This document shows, piece after piece, positions 9,832-18,934 of a DNA stretch of 64,000 nt (positions are counted from its first letter, which is position 1; every line of letters begins with the position of its first letter). The position numbers and the translations under genes are program-made. This DNA is from Magicicada septendecula (Eukaryota > Arthropoda > Insecta > Hemiptera > Cicadidae): the NCBI GenBank assembly GCA_034769895.1, contig CM068373.1:281077158-281141157 (forward strand), read 5' to 3'. The notes beneath the pieces are model-generated. The model did not search any database. It was not told the DNA's origin and worked only from the letters and a program-made list of their open reading frames with translations.

Positions 9832-12800
9832 TTAGATGGTCACGTTGAGGCCAATCAAGCTGCTGCCGATCCTTGATTGGGTCGCCTCGCCTTCTCGTGT
9901 CACGTCTCGGCTGGCGCCGAGAGCAGATCTTCGCCTCGCTATGTCACAACTCCCCCGGGTCTTGAATGCTCTCCGGTGGCCAGCCCATTGTTCTTCTCCG
10001 GCGGGTTTGAGCCGTTGGCGGTGAACCTTGTATGGACGTCCGTCCTTCTCCACCGTGTAAATCTGCCCGCCGAGGGTTGCGGCAACGCTAAAGGGACCTT
10101 CCCAGGCTGGCTCCCATCCAGGGTACCTCCGTCCTTTGGCTGGTCCGGCGTGGCTCTTGACGTACACCAGCTGCCCTACGGCCAGTGTAGGGTCCTGTGT
10201 CCTCCGTTCCGGATACCGCCGCCGCTGATACTGCGTCTGGTGTGACTTGGCCGCCTCTTCTCGTTCCTCAATTGGCCGGACGTCCTGTTCTGCGTGTGGC
10301 CGACTCCAGTCGCCGGGTCGGCGTAGGTCTCTGCCCAGCAGAAGCTCGCTCGGTGTCACTCCAGTGGCGGCGTTTGCACGATTCCGCAGCGAGAACAGAA
10401 TCGTCGGCAAACGCTTGTCCCAGTCGCCATGGTCCTTGCAGTCATGGAGCTGGATCCGCAGCGCCTTCTTGATCTCGCCGTTGCGCCGCTCGGTCGGGTT
10501 CGCCCTGGGATGGTAGTTGGCTGTAGTCCACGGTCGTATGTGCAGCTTGTCGCACATCTGCTTCCACTTGTGGCCCGTGAGCGGCTTTCCGTTGTCGGTG
10601 AGCAACGCCTCTGGGTATCCCCAACGAGGGAACACTTCTTCCTCCAGGTAGCGGATAATGGTGTCGGCGTCCGCCTTGCGCACGGCCTTTGCTTCCACCC
10701 ATCTCGACATCATATCCGTGACCACTACGATGTACCGGTTGCCAGCTCGAGTCAGCGGATATGGTCCCATGACGTCCAGGGCGACAGTATTCCAACATCT
10801 CCTGGGTCGGTGAGGTCGCTGTTGGTCCTGTTCGGGATTTGCGCCGCGCTTGTGTAGGGCGCATATTCTGCAACTCCGGACGTATCTGCGGACATCAATG
10901 GTTAGGCCGGTCCAGACGAAGTCCTTGCCGATGGCCCGAAACGTTTCTTCGGCCCCCGGATGACCGGCTTCAGGGAAGTCGTGGAAGTGCCTGATGACCT
11001 CCATGCGGACACTCGGCGGCACGTACAATCCTGGTTCCTGATTGCGTCTGTCCTTCCAAACCAGGCCGTTGTCCACCCGGTATCCTCTCGCTGTAGCCGC
11101 CGCAGGGTCGTTTCTCCACGCTTGGCACTCCTGGTCGCCTTCTTGCGCCTCCTGCACTGCCTGATGGATGCCGACAGCTGTGATTTCTTGTAGTCGGGGT
11201 GCAGCTGCCGCAACACTGCGAAGTGGCCTCTCTTCAGGCTGCATCCGTGGTTCTTCTTGGACGCCGGCAGTGTCTTCAAGCCCAGGTTCCCTCGAGAGGA
11301 AGTCCGGCAACTCGTTCTCCTTGCCCGGGCAGTGGACGACGGTGAATTTGAAGCTCTGTATCAGTAGAGCCCAGCGAGCGTACTTCGTCTTCTGCCCCGT
11401 CGCCTGCTTCAGCCAAGTTAGCGCCTTGTTGTCGGTCCTTAGGGTGAAATGTCGATCCTCCAAGTATGGCCGGTATTTCTTGATGGCCCAGACGACTGCC
11501 AAACACTCCAGTTCGTTGGAGTGGTAGTTCTTCTCCGCCTCGTGGAGCTTGGCACTGGCGTACGAGATGATACGCCTCTCTCCGGCTTCGGTGCATTGAT
11601 AAAGCACCGCTCCAAGTCCCTTTTGGCTGGCGTCGGTCTGCAGAAACATCGGCAAGTCTCGATCCGGTCGTGAGAGTTTTAACGGCTGCCGGAAAGCGGC
11701 CTTAACCTCTTCGAAGGCTCGCTGAGTTGTGTCGTCCCAATGCCACTTTCTTGTCCGCAGCAGGTCCGTTAACGGTTCCGAAATCATGGCGAGGCAGGGG
11801 ATGTACTCTCGCAGCCAGTTGCAGGTTCCCAGGAAGCGTTGCAGCTCTTTCTTGTTGCTGGGGGCCGGCTGGTCTTCAATCGCTCTGAGATGTTGCTGCT
11901 GCGGGAGGTTGCCGTCCGGAGTAATCTCGTGGCCCAGAAAGGCGACTTCTTCCCGGCCGAAGTGACACTTGTTGAGCGAGCAGGTCAGCTGGTGCATCTG
12001 CAGCCTTTCCAAGACTTGATCCAGGTGTCGCAGGTGCGTTTCCCAGTCGGGGGAGTAGACAATGATGTCGTCCAGATAGACGAGGCAGCACTCCCGTAAT
12101 AGTCCCGTGAGAACATCCTGCATCAGCCGTTGGAAGGTGCTGGGCGCGTTCTTCAGCCCAAAGCACATCACCCGGAACTGGTAGCGACCTCCGTCGGGCA
12201 CCGAGAATGCTGTGTACTTCTTTGCTTCTTCCTCCAGCGGGATTTGCCAGTAGCCGCTCTTGAGATCTAGGGTCGAGAAGACTTGGGCCCCGCTGAGGTC
12301 CTTGATTGTTTCGTATATCAGCGGCAGTGGTGAGTCCACATCCTCGGTCTGATCGTTCAGCCTCCGGAAGTCTACGCAGAACCGGGGTGTGCTGTCCTTC
12401 TTCTTCACAATCACCACCGGAGAGCTGTATGGCGAGGTGGCCGGTTCAATGATACGCTGCCTCAGCATCTCTTCTACCTGTTCCCGGATGGTGCGTTTCT
12501 TCTCGTCGGAGTACCGGTACATTGGGAGCCGGAATGGCTGGCTACCTTCTATCAGCCGGATCTCGTGCTTGGCCGCAGATGTAGTGCGGAGCGGGCCACG
12601 GGAGAACAAACTGCGATGACGGTGTAACATTTCCAGAAGCCGTTTATGGTGTTGGCCACCTGCTGACGTTTGAAGGCTAGCTTCGTCAATGTCCTCTTCC
12701 TCGGGCTCCGCGCGGTCATTCCAGAAGACCGTCTGTCGGTTCTCGCTGCCAATATGAAGGCAGCCCCGTCGGTAGTCCACAACTGCTTGGTTGGCCGTGA

Positions 12801-13242
12801 GCCAGTGGTGGCCCAATAAAACTTCTTCTTGCAGTCCGGGCACTTCTAGCAGACTGGTGGTGCTCGCGAGACTTCCAATTATAATGTCTGCGACGACGGT
12901 GGCCGTTGAGTGACATTGCTGACCGTGTAGCGCTAGCTGGACAACTCGGGGCTCCGTCTTCCTTCCTCCGGGCAGCAGACCGGCTCGTACGAAGTCGTAG
13001 TTTGCGGCGGAGTCCAAGGCTGCGGTCAGTTTTCGGCCGGCGATCTCTATTGGAATGCGCGGTATGTCCGCACCTAGTTGGTTCACGCGCCCCGGTGGGC
13101 TATTTACCGGGGCGCTTGGTCGTTTCCCTGCCGGTTCTTCACAGGGCAGTCCCGATGGAAGTGTCTTCCCGGGCAGTAGCGGCACTTGGGCGTTAGGCTG
13201 TTCAATCTTTGTTCCTCTTTCGTGCTTGAGGCCGATCGACAC
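9832..13242 (-). CDS. pol: Gypsy pol polyprotein (PR-RT-RH-IN)
   Basis: This is an uninterrupted 1,136-codon frame. An aspartic protease region begins near residue 55, with the active-site motif LDSAANYDFV, D-S-A where D-S/T-G is usual. Reverse transcriptase follows with FCVDFRRLN and the catalytic YLDDIIVYS at about residue 388. RNase H begins at LQTDASQKGLGAVLY. The integrase zinc region (HFHDFPEAGHPGAEETF, then CRICALHK) and core (ALDVMGPYPL, LLTDNGKPL, then a glutamate in NPTERRNGE) come next. The end is a GPY/F-like module (WEGPFSVAATLGGQIYTVEK). It overlaps gag by about 140 bp in a different frame, so expression presumably uses frameshifting. The stop lies about 115 bp inside the 3' LTR. 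The product would copy element RNA into DNA and insert it into chromosomes. The intact frame suggests recent activity, provided the DSA protease is functional. Confidence 0.95.
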   Translation of the reverse strand: MSIGLKHERGTKIEQPNAQVPLLPGKTLPSGLPCEEPAGKRPSAPVNSPPGRVNQLGADIPRIPIEIAGRKLTAALDSAANYDFVRAGLLPGGRKTEPRVVQLALHGQQCHSTATVVADIIIGSLASTTSLLEVPGLQEEVLLGHHWLTANQAVVDYRRGCLHIGSENRQTVFWNDRAEPEEEDIDEASLQTSAGGQHHKRLLEMLHRHRSLFSRGPLRTTSAAKHEIRLIEGSQPFRLPMYRYSDEKKRTIREQVEEMLRQRIIEPATSPYSSPVVIVKKKDSTPRFCVDFRRLNDQTEDVDSPLPLIYETIKDLSGAQVFSTLDLKSGYWQIPLEEEAKKYTAFSVPDGGRYQFRVMCFGLKNAPSTFQRLMQDVLTGLLRECCLVYLDDIIVYSPDWETHLRHLDQVLERLQMHQLTCSLNKCHFGREEVAFLGHEITPDGNLPQQQHLRAIEDQPAPSNKKELQRFLGTCNWLREYIPCLAMISEPLTDLLRTRKWHWDDTTQRAFEEVKAAFRQPLKLSRPDRDLPMFLQTDASQKGLGAVLYQCTEAGERRIISYASAKLHEAEKNYHSNELECLAVVWAIKKYRPYLEDRHFTLRTDNKALTWLKQATGQKTKYARWALLIQSFKFTVVHCPGKENELPDFLSREPGLEDTAGVQEEPRMQPEERPLRSVAAAAPRLQEITAVGIHQAVQEAQEGDQECQAWRNDPAAATARGYRVDNGLVWKDRRNQEPGLYVPPSVRMEVIRHFHDFPEAGHPGAEETFRAIGKDFVWTGLTIDVRRYVRSCRICALHKRGANPEQDQQRPHRPRRCWNTVALDVMGPYPLTRAGNRYIVVVTDMMSRWVEAKAVRKADADTIIRYLEEEVFPRWGYPEALLTDNGKPLTGHKWKQMCDKLHIRPWTTANYHPRANPTERRNGEIKKALRIQLHDCKDHGDWDKRLPTILFSLRNRANAATGVTPSELLLGRDLRRPGDWSRPHAEQDVRPIEEREEAAKSHQTQYQRRRYPERRTQDPTLAVGQLVYVKSHAGPAKGRRYPGWEPAWEGPFSVAATLGGQIYTVEKDGRPYKVHRQRLKPAGEEQWAGHRRAFKTRGSCDIARRRSALGASRDVTREGEATQSRIGSSLIGLNVTI
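9949..9957 (-). promoter_or_regulatory. polypurine tract of the Gypsy element
   Basis: Directly next to the 3' LTR the reverse strand reads CCGGGGGAGT before TGTGACATAG. A G-rich purine run here is where plus-strand DNA synthesis normally starts. It is short, and the call rests on position. Confidence 0.6.
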
Positions 13243-13880
13243 TGCTTCGACCCCCCTACTCGATCCAGGGAGTTTTCAGCAGAGTCATCCCGACCTCGCG
13301 CACGACTATCTTGATCCAAGTCCGCCTCGATGCTCATTGCCCGTTGTAAAAGTTCCTCTAAAGTCATAGGCGGCGGGAACCTCAGCGCAGGTCGAAGGCG
13401 TGGCTGCAGCTGTTGTGTAAGCATGGCTATGCTCGTCCTCTCGTCACCTCCGGGGTACAGACGGCGAAACAGCTTGATTTTTCTCAGGATGAAGATTTCC
13501 GCCGATTCCTGCCGCTGCGTTTGTCCGTACAGCTCGGCCAGCAGCTCTGCGTCTCGTTGCATCCCGCAGAAGTGATGCCGGAAGCGGTCGCAGAACTCGG
13601 GCCAATTTATCTGCAATCCCGTGTATCTCTCTGCCCACGTGGCAGCTTCTCCTCGGAGCTGCCGCACTGCGTAATCTGCCCACTGTTCAGGTGGGACTCT
13701 GTAGTCCCGCAGCTGTCGCTCTAGCTGTTGAAGATATCGTTCTGGATCCTCGTACTTGAGGCCATGGTATGTAGCGGTGATCACCGGTGGCAACGTGCAC
13801 CTCAGAGCTGCGGCGAATTGCGCAAAGCCTTGCTCTATTTCGAACCCGGTGTCCCGCTGGGTGTAGCTGTTGGGCGCCAT
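13104..13880 (-). CDS. gag: Gypsy gag protein
   Basis: From the ATG at 13880 (MAPNSYTQRD) this is a 258-residue capsid/nucleocapsid precursor. The middle is a retrotransposon-gag domain (YLQQLERQLRDY, VRQLRGEAATWAERY, WPEFCDRFRHHF). The end has one zinc knuckle, CRYCPGRHFHRDC, spaced C-X2-C-X3-H-X4-C, one residue shorter than the usual C-X2-C-X4-H-X4-C. The protein would assemble the cytoplasmic particle and package element RNA. The start at 13880 is chosen because it is the first ATG after the primer-binding site. The frame stays open upstream through the site and the LTR to 14321, so a longer product starting inside the LTR cannot be excluded. gag overlaps the beginning of pol. Confidence 0.9.
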   Translation of the reverse strand: MAPNSYTQRDTGFEIEQGFAQFAAALRCTLPPVITATYHGLKYEDPERYLQQLERQLRDYRVPPEQWADYAVRQLRGEAATWAERYTGLQINWPEFCDRFRHHFCGMQRDAELLAELYGQTQRQESAEIFILRKIKLFRRLYPGGDERTSIAMLTQQLQPRLRPALRFPPPMTLEELLQRAMSIEADLDQDSRARGRDDSAENSLDRVGGSKQCRSASSTKEEQRLNSLTPKCRYCPGRHFHRDCPVKNRQGNDQAPR

Positions 13881-13946
13881 GTTGTTTTGTGTGCCGGCTG
13901 GTAGTTCTCTGGCGTGGCTGGATCCTGCATCCGCAAGATGATCGTC

Positions 13947-13964
13947 GCCCCACGTTGGGCGCCA
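13947..13964 (-). promoter_or_regulatory. primer-binding site for tRNA-Lys
   Basis: On the reverse strand, two bases after the 5' LTR, the sequence is TGGCGCCCAACGTGGGGC. It is complementary to the 3' end of a eukaryotic tRNA-Lys(CUU) ending in GGGCGCCA. This primes minus-strand DNA synthesis and fixes the 5' LTR boundary at 13967. Confidence 0.9.
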
Positions 13965-14429
13965 CTTGTCACAGGACAAATGGCGCCAATCGTACACACT
14001 ATAGTTTTTTAGGCCCTTAAAAGGACCGTTTGTCGGGTACGCTAAATCATTTGCGTACGCTGCCCGTGCCGTGCTGTGATGTTCGGCGGCTGCGTCCGCT
14101 GTTCCGGGCGTGCTGCGGTTCTCTTCTTTCGGCAGTGGTATGTAGAGCCCGCTGCTGTCCCAGTCGATGTCCATCACTGCTTCTCCTGCGTTCTCCATTC
14201 TTCCTTCTTCCTTTTCTTCCAGCTGGCTTGACGACGTCCAATGGAGTGCGGCAAAATATTTTTTTTTTTTTTTTTTTTCGCTCTGGGCTTTGCGGTTGTG
14301 CGTCGCAGAGACGAACCGCACGGGAAACTGAGTTCCGAGCTACCTTCTGGAGCTCCTGCCTCGTGGCCCTGCCCAAGTAGGGCGCGTGCTCTATAGCAGG
14401 CCGATTCTCGGCTGTTGTGCTAGCCTACG

Positions 14430-17117
14430 CTAGCGCAGTATGCACCGAGGGCGTTTCCACGAATCACCTGGGCGTATACGGTACCTTCCCAGCCCAGTCA
14501 CTAGAGGATTGCCTGGGAACCTCGCCGCACGTGCATAAAATTTGCGTGCAAGCCGCCTGAAAGTGTCGTCTAAGGAGCGGACGCCAAGTCCTCTCCTTAG
14601 AAGGCGAGATGAGAAGCGACGGGGGACTTTGGCCGCTAGCCGAAGCCCCCTGTCGAGGACGCTCTGCAACTTCTTTTTATGCATTGCGGCGAGGTAACCC
14701 CAGACCGGGCAGGCGTAGGTAATGACCGGCAGCAGATACGCGCCGACGATCATCCTACCCAATTTCCTGGTCATGGCTGAGCTGATCAGGAGTGGAAACA
14801 GTGCGCACAGGCGAGTGGATGCTCGCTTTAGAACTGTCTGTGCGTGGGTACGCCAGGTGAGCCGACGGTCGAGGTGTAAGCCGAGGTACTTGACCTCGTT
14901 GGACCAGCGCAAGTACGTTCTGCCGATACGTAGTTGCCTAACGGGGTTCTTCCGTCGCTTGGAGAATTCGACGGCTACGCTCTTGGTGGCGTTGAGTTGC
15001 ACTCTCCAATTCTCAGTCCAGTCCACGAGCGTGTCGAGCTGGCGCTGCAGTCGTAGGACGGCCCTTTCCTCATGACGATCGGCCGTAAATACGGCCGTGT
15101 CGTCAGCGAAGAGGGCCATCTGGACTCCAGGCTGTCTCGGCACGTCGTTGACGTAGATCGAGAACAGAAGGGGGCCTAGAACGCTACCTTGAGGGACGCC
15201 GGCTGTGATTCGTCTCTCGGAAGAGACAGAATCGCCAACTCTCACGCAGAAGGTCCTCTCCGTCAGAAAGCTAGCAACCAGATGGAGGTAGCAGTCCGGG
15301 AGCTGGACTTCCCTAAGTTTGAATAAAAGGCCATCATGCCATACGCTGTCGAAGGCTTTCTCAACATCTAAGAAACAGCCAACGGTCCGTTCTCTCCGAC
15401 ACCCGGCTTCCGTGATGCTTTCCACCAGTCTCATCAGTTGATGAGTGGTCGAATGCCCCACACGAAAGCCGAACTGTTCGGGGACCAGCACGTCAAAGTT
15501 GGTTAGATGCTCTCGTACACGACGCTGCACGAGGCGCTCAAAAACCTTGGACGTAGCGGAAAGTAGGCTGATAGGCCGGAGGTTTTCCGAGCGGGTGGTA
15601 TCCTTTCCCTGCTTCGGGATCACGATAACCGTCGCCTTTCTCCATTTCTTGGGAAAGTAGGCCAGTCTAAGACACGCGTTGAACAAATCAGTCAAGAATT
15701 GAACTCCAGGCTCGGGAAGAAGTCGTAGAGCGGTGTTGGTAACACCGTCCGGGCCTGGAGCCTTTCTTGGCTGAAGTTCAGCGAGCCGATCTGAGACCTC
15801 TTCCAAAGAGATGGGTTCGGGCTCCGCCGTGATCGGAAGAGACAGAAAGTCTTCCACAGCCATCTCGACTTGTTCGTCGAAGTCCCAGTCCATGGGCGGG
15901 TTGGGAGCGAACTGACGCTCGAAACACAAGCCCAAGTACTCGGCCTTCTCCTCCGGGCGACCCAGGAGTCGACCGAACGGTCCAACAATGGCGGGAAGTG
16001 GAGGTCGGCGCCTCCGTCCCGTCAATGCGGTAGGTATTCTGTACGGGTGAGATTGCGGGTCCGCATCCCCCGTTCGGGCCACGTCGAGTTCCCAACAGCT
16101 ACGTCGGAACGCCTTCAGACTGCCACGCAGTCGTCCGGTGAGCCGATTGTATGCTGCCTTATCGGCCGGATCACGGGTCCTCTGCCAACGTTTCCGGAAG
16201 TAATTCCTCTCGCGAGCGAGAAGAGAGACTTCCTCAGGGATGCGTTGGTAGTCAGGCGTGAAGCCAGCTCGCGTACGTGAAGACACGCCTATAGCCGAGA
16301 TGATTGCCTCTTCGATTCCCGCAACTGCTTCGTCTAGGAGGCGAACGGAATCGAGTGGGGCCGCTGGCGGCAATCTACGGCACAAGGCCGGGCCGTAGCG
16401 ATCCCAATCGATGACCTTCTGCTTGTCAGAACGTGCATAGGCGTGCTGGGTAGCGACGTGGACCAAGATAGGGTTGTGGTCGGATGTCAGCTCCGTAAGT
16501 GAGAATACCTCGACCGGACAGACAATTCCTTGGGTCACCGCGATGTCCAGAACATCGGGAGCCGCGTTAGGCAGTGACGGAAAGAACGTGGGTTGCGCTG
16601 GACCAAACACCATCGCCCGGCGCGATTCAACAAAACTGAGCAAGCGCCTCCCGTTCGGAGTAGTCAGGCGACTATTCCAAACGCGATGCTTGCAATTCAG
16701 ATCGCCGGCCAAAATTACCCTTCGATGGGAATCGAAGATGACGTCCAGGTCGCTGACAAGGAGTTCAGCTTGTGGGGGCTTGTAAGCTGAGACCACGAGG
16801 ACGCCGCCAAGAGCTCCGTGGACCTCAATGGCGGTGGCCTCTAGGTTGGTAAGCTGCGGCAAAGCGACACGATGATGACCTATGGAGGTCCTCACCGCGA
16901 TCGCCGTGCCGCCTCCTCGTCGGCCAACTCGGTCATCCCGATAAACCACGTAATTAGGTAATCGAAACCGGTTCGCCGGGGTCAGGTGGGTTTCCCCGAG
17001 GAGAAGTACGTCGGGTTTGAACCGAGCCAGGAATTCAAGAAGGTCGGAATGCTTGGTACCGATGTTATTAGCATTCCAGGCTACGAGCGAGAGATCTCGT
17101 CTAAGGGCTCGGTTCAT
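14430..17117 (-). CDS. jockey-clade LINE ORF2: endonuclease-reverse transcriptase
   Basis: This is an intact 895-residue frame. Residues ~10-230 form an apurinic-type endonuclease (LSLVAWNANNIG, LLLGETHLT, GGGTAIAVR, LAGDLNCKH, TSDHNPILV). Residues ~450-740 are the reverse transcriptase (ALRLLPEPGVQFL, DVEKAFDSVWHDGLL, AGVPQGSVLGPLLF, and catalytic FADDTAVFT near residue 667). The C-terminal part has the usual ITYACPVWGY block; no RNase H domain is seen. It starts at an ATG overlapping the ORF1 stop (ATGA, 17117-17114), so translation is probably coupled by termination-reinitiation. The protein would nick chromosomal DNA and copy its own RNA there. Clade assignment rests on the two-ORF structure and on motifs resembling jockey and X-element proteins. 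Confidence 0.94.
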   Translation of the reverse strand: MNRALRRDLSLVAWNANNIGTKHSDLLEFLARFKPDVLLLGETHLTPANRFRLPNYVVYRDDRVGRRGGGTAIAVRTSIGHHRVALPQLTNLEATAIEVHGALGGVLVVSAYKPPQAELLVSDLDVIFDSHRRVILAGDLNCKHRVWNSRLTTPNGRRLLSFVESRRAMVFGPAQPTFFPSLPNAAPDVLDIAVTQGIVCPVEVFSLTELTSDHNPILVHVATQHAYARSDKQKVIDWDRYGPALCRRLPPAAPLDSVRLLDEAVAGIEEAIISAIGVSSRTRAGFTPDYQRIPEEVSLLARERNYFRKRWQRTRDPADKAAYNRLTGRLRGSLKAFRRSCWELDVARTGDADPQSHPYRIPTALTGRRRRPPLPAIVGPFGRLLGRPEEKAEYLGLCFERQFAPNPPMDWDFDEQVEMAVEDFLSLPITAEPEPISLEEVSDRLAELQPRKAPGPDGVTNTALRLLPEPGVQFLTDLFNACLRLAYFPKKWRKATVIVIPKQGKDTTRSENLRPISLLSATSKVFERLVQRRVREHLTNFDVLVPEQFGFRVGHSTTHQLMRLVESITEAGCRRERTVGCFLDVEKAFDSVWHDGLLFKLREVQLPDCYLHLVASFLTERTFCVRVGDSVSSERRITAGVPQGSVLGPLLFSIYVNDVPRQPGVQMALFADDTAVFTADRHEERAVLRLQRQLDTLVDWTENWRVQLNATKSVAVEFSKRRKNPVRQLRIGRTYLRWSNEVKYLGLHLDRRLTWRTHAQTVLKRASTRLCALFPLLISSAMTRKLGRMIVGAYLLPVITYACPVWGYLAAMHKKKLQSVLDRGLRLAAKVPRRFSSRLLRRGLGVRSLDDTFRRLARKFYARAARFPGNPLVTGLGRYRIRPGDSWKRPRCILR

Positions 17118-18934
17118 AGAAGACCTATGACTTCGCAGGCTTCCACCAAGAGCATGAATCTCTCAGTTGGGTCAGCAGTTTCCAGGCGGGCTCGGATGGA
17201 CCTGAAGAGAGATGCGACTTTCGGGAGGTCGTAGCTAGACAGAAAGCCGCGGACGAACTGTGCGTCATTGGAACTGACGGACTGGGTGGTTTGCCTGGAA
17301 ACTGAGGCCGCATAAGAGCGACCAGGTGTTACGGCAGATCGGGTCATGGTGGAAGCCATAGGACCAGGGCCAGACGGTTTTGGATCAGCGGCAGGAAAAG
17401 TACGCTGTTGCGCTTCGTCGGACTTATACCGGGAAGCAGGACTTTTCTTGGGCTGTGGGCAGGCAGGAGCTCGGGGCCGAGCATCCGTTGTGGGTATCCC
17501 TTTGTTCCTGGGTTTGATGCCTGCTCGCGGAAATCGCGGAGGTGGCAGGGGCGGCGAGGCTACCTCTGGTTCAGAGGCGGGAGTAGGAGGTTCCGCGGGG
17601 GTGGAGGGTTCATTCTCCGACTCCAAAACCGAGATAACAGCTACTGGTCGTGTCTCTGCTGTGGAAGGAGACGCGGTACGTTTAGTTGCCTTTGTAGGGG
17701 CTGGAGGTGGAGCCGGAGAGGGCGCGCGCCGTGCCGGTTGTGCCAAAGGTTTAGGCCTAGCCTGCATTTTAGGCTGTCTAGGTTGGGGTTGCATAACTGG
17801 CTGCCGTGGCTTCGGGAGGGGCCCCTGCGGCTTTTGCTTCCGCAGGAGCTCCGCCTTATAGACCGGGCAGTTTACGTTAGACGCTGCATGGCCTTGACCA
17901 CAATTTATGCAGCGAAATTTGGTTTTGTCTGCCACAGTGCAGGCCTGTGTTGAATGTCCCAGAGAACATCGGAGACAGGCCGGGGCATTGCGGCAGACGT
18001 CGGTGTGGTGGCCGAACCTCTGGCACCGGTGGCACTGCGCAAGCTTGCCCTGGGGTCGACTGGTTTCCACCCGGACGCGGAAGCCAAACAGCCGCGTCAG
18101 GTGGAAAATTTTGTCTGCAGCCTCGCCCTTCTCGAGCTGGAGACGGACGAGCGGGAGAGGGACTCGGGTCTCGGAGTGAGTGAACAGGCGGAAAATTGCC
18201 TGCACCGGGTACCCGAGGTCGCGGAGTTCCATAAGGATCTCCTGTGGATCGGTGTGCGCGTCGAGCCCTCGCAAAATTACCGACAAGGGCTTGACTCGCT
18301 TAGGAGTAAAGGTGTGATACTGCAGGTTATGCGCTTGGAGGAAGGCCTCGACCAAGCGATGGTCCTCGAGCTGGCGGACGACAATCCTGACCGTATCACC
18401 GCCAAGCAGCTTCAGGTCAAGCTTGTCGGCCGATAGGCCGTGGGCCGCGATCAGCCGTCTGTATAAGGCGGCGACATTGGATACGCTATGGACGTACAGG
18501 GGCGGCGCACGACCAACAGCGGCAGCAGCCGGAGCTGCTGTCGAAGTAGTCGGAACCGCGACCTGTGGGCCCTGAGAAGGTCCAATGTCCATGGCCGAGG
18601 TCTGTGAGGAAGTGGATCCAGGTGCGTGGGTCCTCTTGGGCTTCTTAGCCGGGCGATTTCGCCGACCAACGGTCGCGAACTCGCCCGACTCGTCTGCCGG
18701 CAGAGGGGGAAGCGGGTTGGGGAGAGGATCGTCCGTCTCCATCGCCCGAGGCGAATCGCCCAGATGGGGTAGCAAGGCGGGGCCGAGCGACTCGGCACTT
18801 GGGCCGTTGCCTGTAGAAGGCATGCTGGCCAGGTGCGACGGCTGCCGGGCAGAGACTGCTAGGCAGTCACTGCCAGACGCCAGGGATCTCGGGTCCGGCC
18901 GAAGCCGGATTACCCGCGCGTCTTCCTTGTTCAC
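17114..18934 (-). CDS. jockey-clade LINE ORF1: gag-like RNA-binding protein
   Basis: This is an intact 606-residue frame. The N-terminal third is rich in Pro, Ser and Ala. The middle has an RNA-binding-like fold (DTVRIVVRQLEDHRLV and the block around VKPLSVILRGL). Three zinc knuckles then follow one another (CHRCQRFGHHTDVC, CLRCSLGHSTQAC, CINCGQGHAASNVNC), the arrangement of jockey-type gag proteins. A long Pro/Lys/Arg-rich linker leads to a C-terminal helical segment. The protein would coat the element RNA and bring it to chromosomes. It starts at the first ATG of the frame at 18934. Its TGA overlaps the ORF2 ATG by four bases. Codon use is GC-rich compared with the AT-rich surroundings. Confidence 0.93.
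   Translation of the reverse strand: MNKEDARVIRLRPDPRSLASGSDCLAVSARQPSHLASMPSTGNGPSAESLGPALLPHLGDSPRAMETDDPLPNPLPPLPADESGEFATVGRRNRPAKKPKRTHAPGSTSSQTSAMDIGPSQGPQVAVPTTSTAAPAAAAVGRAPPLYVHSVSNVAALYRRLIAAHGLSADKLDLKLLGGDTVRIVVRQLEDHRLVEAFLQAHNLQYHTFTPKRVKPLSVILRGLDAHTDPQEILMELRDLGYPVQAIFRLFTHSETRVPLPLVRLQLEKGEAADKIFHLTRLFGFRVRVETSRPQGKLAQCHRCQRFGHHTDVCRNAPACLRCSLGHSTQACTVADKTKFRCINCGQGHAASNVNCPVYKAELLRKQKPQGPLPKPRQPVMQPQPRQPKMQARPKPLAQPARRAPSPAPPPAPTKATKRTASPSTAETRPVAVISVLESENEPSTPAEPPTPASEPEVASPPLPPPRFPRAGIKPRNKGIPTTDARPRAPACPQPKKSPASRYKSDEAQQRTFPAADPKPSGPGPMASTMTRSAVTPGRSYAASVSRQTTQSVSSNDAQFVRGFLSSYDLPKVASLFRSIRARLETADPTERFMLLVEACEVIGLL

Larger units (their letters stand above)
8371..9948 (-). 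repeat. Gypsy element 3' LTR (with truncated LINE insert)
   Basis: This 1,578-bp LTR consists of about 293 bp matching the start of 13967-19633, then a truncated LINE (8664-9738), then about 210 bp matching the other end. The non-LINE parts are nearly identical to the 5' LTR (for example GCCGCGCTG against GCCGTGCTG). A TATA-like CATAAAAAC (reverse strand) lies at about 9754-9762, so the U3 promoter is the high-coordinate portion. Confidence 0.9.

Noticed and set aside
9836-14380. Many long forward-strand frames opposite gag and pol
   Set aside because: They are antisense shadows of the GC-rich reverse-strand coding regions and show no domain of their own.
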